Shown here piece by piece: positions 1-6,218 of a DNA stretch of 9,485 bases; the first letter of the stretch is position 1, and every line of letters starts with the position of its first letter. The notes beneath the pieces were generated by a model, which was given only the letters and a program-made list of their open reading frames with translations, ran no database searches and was not told where the DNA came from. The stretch lies in the NCBI GenBank assembly GCA_022709105.1, contig JAKIXL010000043.1, forward strand, positions 354 through 9,838, in the 5' to 3' direction. The position numbers and the translations under genes are program-made. Source of the DNA: Thermoplasmatota archaeon (GTDB lineage Archaea; Thermoplasmatota; Thermoplasmata; Methanomassiliicoccales; Methanomassiliicoccaceae).

Positions 1-161
1 CAGTGCCGACGGAGGGCCGGGCCAACGATGCGGTGGTGACGCTGCTCACTGATATGTTCGGCGCTAGGGTGGAGATCCTCAGGGGGCATACCGATCGCCA
101 CAAGACCGTTCTGGTACCACTGCCGCCTGAAGAGACCAGGTCCAAACTGGAGGGGGCATGA
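1..161 (+). CDS. DUF167 / YggU-family protein (C-terminal part, 5' end outside window)
   Basis: This is the C-terminal end of a small protein whose start lies before base 1. The readable frame (codons from base 3) gives about 52 residues, starting VPTEGRANDAVVTLL and continuing with GHTDRHKTVLVPLP before a TGA at 159-161. The pattern 'P..G.AN.a...ll', then 'v.i..G...r.K.v.v', is the signature of the DUF167/YggU family. These are small alpha/beta proteins of about 100 residues found in bacteria and archaea, with no settled biochemical role. The stop overlaps the next start as ATGA, so the gene is probably co-transcribed and translationally coupled with the Toprim gene. The family call rests on the motif alone; the function is unknown. 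Confidence 0.8.
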   Translation, partial: VPTEGRANDAVVTLLTDMFGARVEILRGHTDRHKTVLVPLPPEETRSKLEGA

Positions 162-565
162 GGGACCCCCGGGAGACCCTTGAGGAGTTGGAGGAGCTGT
201 TGATCCAGCTCAGGGAGCGTCCGGAGAGCACCGTTATCCTGGTTGAGGGGCGCAAGGACCGGCAGGCGTTGGCCTGCCTGGGGATCGGCGGGGAGATCGT
301 TCAGGTGCAGGACGCTGGAGGGATCTTCGGGGTCGCAGAGGAGCTTGCTAGGAACGGCCAGGAGGCCATCGTGCTAACTGACTGGGACCGCAAGGGAGGC
401 CAGCTGGCGGAGCTGTTGCGCAACGCCCTCAGGGCCAACGGCGTCCGCTATGACGATTCCATACGGGCGCGGATGTCCTCTCTGGGCAAGAAGGAGATCA
501 AGGACATCGAGTCCCTGCCCGCGTTCATGGCCTACTTGGTGCAGTGCGCCTCGTCCGTCAGATGA
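158..565 (+). CDS. Small Toprim-domain protein (UPF0292 / COG1658-like)
   Basis: This encodes a 135-residue protein that is almost entirely one Toprim fold. Toprim domains occur in primases, topoisomerases, OLD nucleases and RNase M5, where acidic residues bind Mg2+ for phosphoryl transfer. The conserved glutamate motif VEGRKD lies at residues 29-34 (E30, D34), and the DxD motif LTDWDRKG at 73-80 (D75, D77). Residues 1-20 form an acidic, Leu/Glu-rich helix before the domain. Length and motifs match the archaeal stand-alone Toprim group (UPF0292), often called small primase-like proteins, whose substrate is not established. The ATG at 158 overlaps the DUF167 stop as ATGA, pointing to translational coupling. 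The gene ends 4 bp from the convergent surface-protein gene. The fold is secure; the actual reaction (nuclease, rRNA maturation or repair) cannot be read from sequence. Confidence 0.85.
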   Translation: MRDPRETLEELEELLIQLRERPESTVILVEGRKDRQALACLGIGGEIVQVQDAGGIFGVAEELARNGQEAIVLTDWDRKGGQLAELLRNALRANGVRYDDSIRARMSSLGKKEIKDIESLPAFMAYLVQCASSVR

Positions 566-569
566 TGGT

Positions 570-2126
570 TCAGCAAGGCAGGACCTCGACCGTGTGGCCT
601 TGCAACTCCTGTGGGAACATGCCTATCCTGAAGCCTTCTCCGGTGGTCTCGCAGTAGAAGTAGTTCCTCCCGTTGTACACGTAGTAGGTGCCGTAGTGGT
701 CTCCCTCGATCCCCACTGCCATGTGGCCAGATTCGCTCTCCTTGGTATACATCAGCAGGACCGCATCGATGCCGACCGCCGGACACTGGACCAGGGATGC
801 GAAAAGAGCTGCGGTGTCCTCGCAATCGCCTCCGCCGTCCACCAAAGTCTCCACCGGGTAGCGGGGATATTCGACCTTTCCTTTGGTGTCGAAATCACTG
901 GTATATTCCAGGCTTTGAACGAACGAAAGGATATAGGAGGCTGGATCATATCTCTTCCCATCGGCCTGCGCCTTCAGATACGTGGCGACGGCGATGACCG
1001 TGGGGTCGTTGTCTGTCACGTACGATGCGTAGTCGTAGGTCCGAGGAAGACCGCTGAGCCTGTAGTAGTCAGACCCGGGCGCTGAGCCGTTCAGCCATTG
1101 CTGCCTCCCGTTATAGTGCCAGGAATACGAGAAGGAGAAGGCCTCCTGGGCCACGGTGAAGGTCACGGCGCCGCTCCAGCTGCTGCGGGTGGCCGAGCTT
1201 ACCGCCTGGACCCTCCAGAAGTACGACGCACCGCTATCCAGCTCAGATGGCATCACGTACCACGGCTCGGCCACCTCGGCGTCCGCCACCTTGATGGCGA
1301 AGTCCTCGGATGCGCTGACCTGCAACCGGTACCCGGCCGCACCATCCACCGTCGACCAGGTGAGGTTCACCTGCCTATCGTCCACGATGGACCCGGCCGC
1401 CGGGGCCAATGGCACCGGGGCGGCAAGGAAATGATCATGGCTGAACTGCCGTACAACGCTCCATGGGCTCCAAGCGTCCCCATTGTGCGCGGACACCCGC
1501 CAGCTGTACACCGCATCGTCCTCCATGGCGAAGGTCGGCCGATATGAGGTCCCCTCGAGACGGACATCGGCCAAGAGATCGGCGAAGTCGTTGTCCCGGG
1601 CGATCTGCAGACGATAGTCCAGAGCGTCAAGCACGCTGCCCCAGCGCAGGGTGGGGACGCTGTTGATGTGAATGCTTCCGTCCGACGGCGAGATCATCAC
1701 AGGCCTATCCAGCGTGGTCCTCATGGAGAACGCCGTGACCTCGCTGGGCGGCCCGTAGACGTTATCCCTCATCGCCCGCACCGACCACAAATACTCTCCG
1801 TTGGGGAGCAGGCCGTTCAGAGCATGGCTGCTGTTCGCGGACGTCAGGTTCAACGCCGCGACCGTGGTGCCTGGTACGGCGATCATGATGGAATAGCTGT
1901 CGGCTCCCGTGACCGTGGTCCATACCAGCGTCACGTTGGGGCCGAACACGGTGCTTTCGGCGGAAGGAGAGATGTTCCGCGGCCTAGCTATGTCCGAACC
2001 GTACGCGCCGCCCTTGCCATCGTCATTTCCCAACAGCCCGGCGGGCAGTAGCGAGGGGAAGAGGAACAGCGCGACCAGCGTCACTGCCGCCAGGGCGGCG
2101 ATGCCGCCCATCAATGGTCCCTTCAT
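570..2126 (-). CDS. Exported/anchored protein: three FN3-like domains plus transglutaminase-like domain
   Basis: This encodes a 518-residue surface protein. Residues about 5-32 form one uncharged hydrophobic segment after a short MKGP N-terminus, which suits a signal anchor or uncleaved signal peptide. A Gly/Asp-rich linker follows. Three repeated beta-sandwich units come next, at roughly 47-137, 140-230 and 236-326. Each begins with a P...SP or P..AP element and contains a 'W..V..a..Y...ia' strand; the second and third carry 'Y.WRV.A', as expected for fibronectin type III. The C-terminal half (about 365-518) looks transglutaminase-like: the nucleophile motif GGGDCEDTAALFASL places C435, H468 sits in SGHMAVGIEG, and the acidic third position is probably E493 in YCETTGEG. 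Several N-x-S/T sequons (N51, N64, N93, N98, N254, N346) fit an extracellular glycoprotein. The start is the ATG complementary to 2124-2126, with GGAGG 9 bases upstream. Possible roles are a surface peptidase, a crosslinker or cell-envelope processing; the substrate is unknown. It is monocistronic here. Confidence 0.85.
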   Translation of the reverse strand: MKGPLMGGIAALAAVTLVALFLFPSLLPAGLLGNDDGKGGAYGSDIARPRNISPSAESTVFGPNVTLVWTTVTGADSYSIMIAVPGTTVAALNLTSANSSHALNGLLPNGEYLWSVRAMRDNVYGPPSEVTAFSMRTTLDRPVMISPSDGSIHINSVPTLRWGSVLDALDYRLQIARDNDFADLLADVRLEGTSYRPTFAMEDDAVYSWRVSAHNGDAWSPWSVVRQFSHDHFLAAPVPLAPAAGSIVDDRQVNLTWSTVDGAAGYRLQVSASEDFAIKVADAEVAEPWYVMPSELDSGASYFWRVQAVSSATRSSWSGAVTFTVAQEAFSFSYSWHYNGRQQWLNGSAPGSDYYRLSGLPRTYDYASYVTDNDPTVIAVATYLKAQADGKRYDPASYILSFVQSLEYTSDFDTKGKVEYPRYPVETLVDGGGDCEDTAALFASLVQCPAVGIDAVLLMYTKESESGHMAVGIEGDHYGTYYVYNGRNYFYCETTGEGFRIGMFPQELQGHTVEVLPC

Positions 2127-2135
2127 CCCCGATGT

Positions 2136-2140
2136 CCTCC
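2136..2140 (-). promoter_or_regulatory. Shine-Dalgarno site of the FN3/transglutaminase-like gene
   Basis: On the minus strand the bases read GGAGG, followed by a 9-base spacer and the ATG at 2126. This is a good match to the archaeal anti-SD complement GGAGGTGAT and supports the chosen start. Other upstream minus-strand ATGs (for example ending at 2152 and 2179) are out of frame with the gene. Confidence 0.6.
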
Positions 2141-2598
2141 GGCAGGTCCCATGATGCAGGTGCCGCTCCCTTTCGACATGCTCTCTCCGTCCGCGTCAAG
2201 GGCTCATGTGTCTTTATCATTGCGTCCTGCGTCCGACGATCGAGAACGACGATGAAATGCCATTGGCCATTTCCCACGGCCGATCGGCAAGTGGACCTGT
2301 CGCACCTGGCCCCAGGCCAAGCGGGCCGACCGCGCGGGCGCGTATGGACCGTGAGCTCCTATCGCTTGTCATGGAGCGGCCGAGCGCCATGCCTGGAAAG
2401 CGGTTCACTCCGTTCTCGGCCTCAAGGGCCGCCGGCGATAGGACCCCCTGGGAAGAGGGCGGTCCGGCGGCGATGGCTTCCTCCCGCGACAAGGCCGACC
2501 TCCTGGAGAACAAGGACCTATGATACACCAGACCCCCATGGCAGGCCGATGGGGAGGCGAAAGGTCCCTTCTCCGCCCCCATGGTCAGAGGGAGCGAC

Positions 2599-2612
2599 CT
2601 ATATCATTAATA
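2599..2612 (+). promoter_or_regulatory. gcvPA: Probable TATA-box region of the gcvPA-gcvPB operon
   Basis: The block ctatatcattaata is the most A/T-rich stretch near the gcvPA start in otherwise GC-rich DNA. Its centre is about 35 bases before the ATG at 2642. With the usual archaeal spacing of about 25 bases from TATA box to transcription start, the leader would be only about 5-15 bases. No strong ribosome binding site lies upstream of the ATG, which fits a short or leaderless mRNA. This is inferred from composition and position only. Confidence 0.4.
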
Positions 2613-2641
2613 GCCAGCAAGCAATCTGTTGTCCGAGCGAA

Positions 2642-3964
2642 ATGGCAGCCGACGAGAGGATGCTGAAGGAGCTTGGGATTCAGAGCGTGGACGACCTCTT
2701 CTCCGACATACCGGCCTCGGTCCGCGTGGACGGCATACCGCTGCCGGACGGGATGTCCGAGATCGAGGTCGTGAGGACCGTCCGCTCGATGTTGAGCGCA
2801 AATGTTACGGCCGAGGACCATCCCTGTTTCCTCGGCGGAGGGGTCTACCGCCGTTTCATCCCTGCCGCGGTCGGCGCCATCATCTCCCGCTCAGAGCTGC
2901 TTACCTCGTATACGCCATACCAAGCAGAGATCAGCCAAGGCATGCTGCAGGCTCTTTTCGAGTATCAGAGCTTCATAGCCGAGCTCACGGGGATGGAGGC
3001 GGTGAACTCCTCGAACTACGACGCCTCCACCGCGCTGGGGGAGGCGGCCAACATGTGCGGCCGCATCAACGAGAAGGAGAGGTTTCTGGTGCCCGAGGCG
3101 CTCAGCGCCGGCAAGAGGGGCGTGCTGCATAATTACACCAAAGGGGCCGGGATGCAGGTCATCGAGTATGGCTTCGATCCGCTGACCGGTGAGCTGGACC
3201 TCGATGACCTGGCCTCCAAGGCGGATGATGATGTGTCCGGGATCTATTTAGAGGTCCCCAACTTCCTAGGGGTGATCGACCGCAACGCGACCGAGATCAA
3301 GAAGCGGTTCCCCGATGCCCTGCTGGTCGTGGGTGCCGACCCCATTTCTCTGGGCGTGCTGAAGGCTCCCGGCGACTATGGAGCGGACATTGTCATCGGC
3401 GAGGGGCAATCGCTCGGCTCTCCCATGAACTTTGGCGGTCCCCTTCTGGGCCTTTTCGGATGCCGGCAAGAGCATGTGCGAAAGATGCCTGGCAGGATCA
3501 TCGGGATGACCAAGGATCTCGAGGGCCGCCGCGCATTCGCCATGACCCTCCAGACCAGGGAACAGCACATCCGGCGTGAGAAGGCGACGTCCAATATCTG
3601 CACGAACGAGGCCCTGGCGGCAGTTGCCGCCGCGGCATATCTCGGCGTCGTCGGCCGCACTGGGCTCAGGGCCATCGCCAAGCTCAGCATGGAGCGGGCC
3701 CAAGCGACCATGGACGCATTGTGCCAGATCAAGGGCTTCGAGTGCCCCGCCCTGAGATCGCACCACTTCAACGAGTTCGCCGTGCGTACGCCGATAAGGC
3801 CGGAGAAGGTCTCCCGCGTCCTTATGCGCAAAGGGGTGATCGGCGGCCTGCCGTTGGCAAGGCACGTGCCGAGCATGGGCGATTGCATGCTGTTCGCGGC
3901 CACCGAGATGACCACGGACGAGGACATAGGCAAGCTCGTGAGCGCGCTGGAGGGAGTGATATGA
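2642..3964 (+). CDS. gcvPA: Glycine dehydrogenase (decarboxylating) subunit 1 (P-protein alpha)
   Basis: This encodes a 440-residue N-terminal-type subunit of split P-protein. With GcvPB it forms the PLP enzyme that decarboxylates glycine and loads the aminomethyl group onto lipoyl-GcvH. This half has the aminotransferase fold but not the PLP lysine. Family landmarks are the N-terminal LGIQSVDDLFSDIP, then SYTPYQAEISQGMLQALFEY, the NYDAST region, SLGSPMNFGGPLLG, and the very conserved LQTREQHIRREKATSNICTN. Length is close to the usual 440-450. The ATG at 2642 is chosen because it directly precedes the conserved start of the family; the frame stays open far upstream, but that part has no family similarity and lies across the promoter region. 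The Pro at codon 2633-2635 keeps family spacing to the ML motif, so the protein may be a few residues shorter than relatives. The stop overlaps the gcvPB start as ATGA. Confidence 0.95.
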   Translation: MAADERMLKELGIQSVDDLFSDIPASVRVDGIPLPDGMSEIEVVRTVRSMLSANVTAEDHPCFLGGGVYRRFIPAAVGAIISRSELLTSYTPYQAEISQGMLQALFEYQSFIAELTGMEAVNSSNYDASTALGEAANMCGRINEKERFLVPEALSAGKRGVLHNYTKGAGMQVIEYGFDPLTGELDLDDLASKADDDVSGIYLEVPNFLGVIDRNATEIKKRFPDALLVVGADPISLGVLKAPGDYGADIVIGEGQSLGSPMNFGGPLLGLFGCRQEHVRKMPGRIIGMTKDLEGRRAFAMTLQTREQHIRREKATSNICTNEALAAVAAAAYLGVVGRTGLRAIAKLSMERAQATMDALCQIKGFECPALRSHHFNEFAVRTPIRPEKVSRVLMRKGVIGGLPLARHVPSMGDCMLFAATEMTTDEDIGKLVSALEGVI

Positions 3965-5490
3965 CCTACCGGCAGGCAAGATACGATGTCAAGCTGATAC
4001 AGGAGATGAGGGGGAAGAACGATCTTAAGCTGCCGCCCCTGCGGCGGGAGGTGGAGGTCCCGAAGAACCTGCTGAGGACCGAGCTGAACATTCCCGACCT
4101 GCAGGAGAACGAGGTCGTCCGGCACTACACCAACCTGTCGCAGATGAACTTCGGGGTGGACAACGGGCTCTATCCCCTTGGGAGCTGCACGATGAAGTAC
4201 AATCCCAAGTACGCGGACGTTCTGGCATCGATGCCTACGGTGAGCGATGTGCATCCGTTCGAGGACGAGGAGGGCGTCCAAGGCTCGCTGCGCCTCCTGT
4301 ACGAGCTGGAGAGGTCGCTGTGCGCGATATCCGGAATGGACGCGGTCAGCCTGCAGCCTGCCGCGGGAGCTCAGGGTGAGTTCACTGGCATGCTCATCGC
4401 CCGCGCCTATCACGAAGCCAACGGCGAGAGGCGCGGGGAGGTCATCGTTCCGGACAGCGCCCATGGTACCAACCCTGCCTCGGCGGCCATGGCCGGCTAT
4501 GACGTGGTCGTGGTCCCGACATCGTCCAGCGGTTGTGTGGACATTGATGCCTTGAGGGCGGCGGTGTCATCTGACACCGCGGCGTTCATGGTCACCAACC
4601 CCAACACCCTGGGAATATTCGAGGAGGATATCGTTGAGATGGTCTCCATGGTCCACGCGGTAGGAGGCCTCATGTACTATGACGGCGCGAACCTCAACGC
4701 CATCATGGGGCGCACCAGCCCGGGGGCCATGGGCTTCGACATCGTGCACTTCAACCTGCATAAGACCTTTGCCACGCCGCACGGCGGCGGCGGTCCAGGC
4801 GCCGGGCCTGTCGGGGTGACGGATAAGCTGGGGCCGTTCCTGCCGGTTCCCCGGGTCATACATGATGATGGGCGTTATTCCTTTGATTGGGACAGACCTC
4901 GTAGCATCGGCAAGGTCCGCTCGTTCTACGGCAACTTCGCGGTGCTGGTACGGGCGTACGCGTACATCCTGAGGCAGGGAGGGGACGGCTTGCGCTCCGC
5001 CACCGACGGAGCCGTTCTCAACTCCAACTACCTGAGAAGCCGCCTTGTCCCAACGTATGATATGCCGTTCAAGACGCTGCGGAAGCACGAGTTCGTGCTG
5101 TCGGCCAAGAAGCTCAAGGACGAGAAGGGCATCAGGGCGCTCGACGTCGCCAAACGGCTGCTCGACCACGGGATGATGGCGCCCACGGTGTACTTCCCCT
5201 CGCTGGTCGACGAGGCGCTGATGATCGAGCCGACGGAGAGCGAGAGCAGAGAATCGTTGGACAGGTTCGCGGAGGTCATGCTGAACATTGCGAGGGAGGA
5301 CCCCCGGACGGTGAACGACGCGCCGCACAATACCTCGGTCCGACGCATTGACGAGGTCTATGCGGCAAAGGAGCTGGTGCTAAGCCACCTTGGTCTGAAA
5401 AGGAAGCTCGCCGGGAACCTAGAAGGCCTGAGGGCGAGCGCTTCAGGACGGAAGTGCGAATCCTGCGCCCTTATATTGGACCATAAGTGA
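3961..5490 (+). CDS. gcvPB: Glycine dehydrogenase (decarboxylating) subunit 2 (P-protein beta, PLP-binding)
   Basis: This encodes a 509-residue catalytic subunit of the split glycine decarboxylase. The PLP Schiff-base lysine is K268 in HFNLHKTFATPHGGGGPG (264-280). D241 in YYDGANLNA should contact the pyridine nitrogen. Other landmarks are YPLGSCTMKYNPK (71-83), HPFEDEEGVQG (98-108), LQPAAGAQGEF (131-141) and DSAHGTNPASAA (165-176). The start is the ATG at 3961 overlapping the gcvPA stop, giving tight coupling of two subunits needed in equal amounts. The C-terminus is slightly extended past the usual catalytic end and finishes with a CESC pair close to the end (about residues 499-502), which is not part of the known active site. 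No gcvT, gcvH or lipoylation gene is adjacent. Direction in vivo (glycine breakdown or reductive glycine synthesis) cannot be read from sequence. Confidence 0.96.
   Translation: MTYRQARYDVKLIQEMRGKNDLKLPPLRREVEVPKNLLRTELNIPDLQENEVVRHYTNLSQMNFGVDNGLYPLGSCTMKYNPKYADVLASMPTVSDVHPFEDEEGVQGSLRLLYELERSLCAISGMDAVSLQPAAGAQGEFTGMLIARAYHEANGERRGEVIVPDSAHGTNPASAAMAGYDVVVVPTSSSGCVDIDALRAAVSSDTAAFMVTNPNTLGIFEEDIVEMVSMVHAVGGLMYYDGANLNAIMGRTSPGAMGFDIVHFNLHKTFATPHGGGGPGAGPVGVTDKLGPFLPVPRVIHDDGRYSFDWDRPRSIGKVRSFYGNFAVLVRAYAYILRQGGDGLRSATDGAVLNSNYLRSRLVPTYDMPFKTLRKHEFVLSAKKLKDEKGIRALDVAKRLLDHGMMAPTVYFPSLVDEALMIEPTESESRESLDRFAEVMLNIAREDPRTVNDAPHNTSVRRIDEVYAAKELVLSHLGLKRKLAGNLEGLRASASGRKCESCALILDHK
5469..5478 (+). 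promoter_or_regulatory. tmk: Possible internal TATA box for tmk inside the end of gcvPB
   Basis: The bases ccttatattg form an isolated A/T block within the last codons of gcvPB, encoding A-L-I-L with codons (ctt, ata, ttg) less GC-rich than the rest of the gene. The block is centred about 26 bases before the ATG at 5499 and about 50 bases before the ATG at 5523. It could therefore give tmk its own start of transcription. This rests on composition and spacing alone; read-through from gcvPB is equally possible. Confidence 0.3.
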
Positions 5491-5522
5491 GGCGGTCCAT
5501 GGACGAGAGCAGAGGGAGCATA

Positions 5523-6167
5523 ATGCTGCGCGACCTGGCGCTTTCCTCATCGCTTGCGGAGGATGCCCTCAGCGGGAGGTTCTTCGCCTTCGAGGGCATC
5601 GACGGCTCCGGCAAGAGCACGATATCCCAGGCCTTCGCCGACCGCCTGGAATCGGACGGTAAGAGCGTGGTTAGGACGGCTGAACCGACCCCGACCTGGC
5701 TAGGGGAGCAGGTCAGGCGAGGGAACCGGGAGGCGAGGAGCGAGTTCGCGGAGATGTTCCTGTACGTCGCCGACCGTGCGGAGCATTCGGTGCGGATCGC
5801 TGAATGGCTGAAGGCCGGGAGGTCGGTGGTCTGCGACCGGTATGTCGGGAGCACTCTGGCATATCAGAGCGTGACCCTGCGACCATACCTCGGGGGCCGG
5901 GCGCTGGAGTGGCTGAGGACGGTCAACGACCCCATAATCGTCCGTCCCGACGTCACCGTCCTCCTGAAGATCGAGCCGGAGGTCGCGGTGGAGAGGATCG
6001 CCGGCCGCAGAGAGAGGGAGAAGTTCGAGCATGTGGAGTTCCTGCGCAAGGTCGCGATGGTCTACGCCCGCCTGGCGGCCGAGGACCCTACCTATCTGGT
6101 GGTCGATGCTATGGCCTCCCAGGAGGAGGTCCTGGAACAGGTCTGGGAGCAGATCGGGAAATACTGA
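5523..6167 (+). CDS. tmk: Thymidylate (dTMP) kinase
   Basis: This enzyme phosphorylates dTMP to dTDP with ATP, the step after thymidylate synthase on the way to dTTP. From the ATG at 5523 the protein has 214 residues. The P-loop is FEGIDGSGKST (23-33), the TAEPT segment at 52-56 corresponds to the dTMP-contacting loop, and the family signature DRYVGSTLAYQ is at 105-115. The LID region GRREREKFEHVEF (161-173) is rich in arginines. Start choice: GTG 5487 overlaps the gcvPB stop (GTGA), ATG 5499 has GAGG six bases upstream, and ATG 5523 has GAGGGAG just upstream. I prefer 5523 because it leaves the shortest N-terminal extension; family members usually begin about ten residues before the P-loop, and here it is still about 24. 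It probably sits in the gcvP transcript, possibly with its own promoter. Confidence 0.93.
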   Translation: MLRDLALSSSLAEDALSGRFFAFEGIDGSGKSTISQAFADRLESDGKSVVRTAEPTPTWLGEQVRRGNREARSEFAEMFLYVADRAEHSVRIAEWLKAGRSVVCDRYVGSTLAYQSVTLRPYLGGRALEWLRTVNDPIIVRPDVTVLLKIEPEVAVERIAGRREREKFEHVEFLRKVAMVYARLAAEDPTYLVVDAMASQEEVLEQVWEQIGKY

Positions 6168-6183
6168 CCCTCGTCACTGCTCG

Positions 6184-6196
6184 TAAAGGTTAAATC
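6184..6196 (+). promoter_or_regulatory. coaBC: Probable TATA box of the coaBC-pantoate kinase operon
   Basis: In the 51-bp gap after tmk, the bases taaaggttaaatc are the only A/T-rich segment. The centre of gttaaat is about 27 bases before the coaBC ATG at 6219. Archaeal transcription usually begins about 25 bases past the TATA centre, so the mRNA would start at or within a few bases of the ATG. The sequence just before the ATG has no good ribosome binding site, which agrees with a leaderless transcript. Confidence 0.45.
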
Positions 6197-6218
6197 GTCA
6201 AGCAGGGGTTGTGCTGCC

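Larger units (their letters stand above)
2127..2641. other. 515-bp divergent intergenic region with no confident gene
   Basis: This gap separates the minus-strand surface-protein gene from gcvPA, so it should hold promoters for both. It is GC-rich apart from two A/T blocks, around 2211-2220 (tctttatcat) and 2599-2612. A short imperfect hairpin lies at 2254-2273: GAAATG pairs with CATTTC and CC with GG, with a 3-base loop and one bulged base. The 9-mer CCCCCATGG occurs twice, at 2533-2541 and 2576-2584. An open + frame ending at a TGA at 2521-2523, with in-frame ATGs at 2206, 2257 and 2344, has GC-rich third positions from about 2344 onward. It has no convincing ribosome binding site and no recognisable domain, so I do not call it a gene. 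I see no tRNA or recognisable riboswitch. Confidence 0.5.

Noticed and set aside
450..1085. 211-codon + frame opposite the FN3/transglutaminase-like gene
   Set aside because: It overlaps the Toprim gene in another frame and is antisense to a well-supported domain protein. It has no recognisable motif and is a by-product of high GC.
2301..2330. Palindromic GC-rich bases (cctggccccagg and nearby ggcc repeats) as a terminator or operator
   Set aside because: The loop would be only two bases, no T-run follows, and short GGCC palindromes are expected at this GC content.
2396..2416. tRNA T-arm-like stretch (ggttcactcc)
   Set aside because: The stem is poor, the loop has the wrong size, and no acceptor, D or anticodon arm can be placed around it.
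2114..2641. Upstream extension of the gcvPA frame giving a 616-residue protein
   Set aside because: The extra 176 residues have no P-protein similarity, are Arg/Pro/Ser-rich, cross the TATA-like block, and would overlap the start of the opposing surface-protein gene. The family begins near the ATG at 2642.
3376..4464. 362-codon minus-strand frame across gcvPA and gcvPB
   Set aside because: It is fully antisense to conserved parts of both subunits, and its translation shows no domain.
4567..5328. 253-codon minus-strand frame within gcvPB
   Set aside because: It is antisense to the catalytic subunit including conserved blocks and has no motif.
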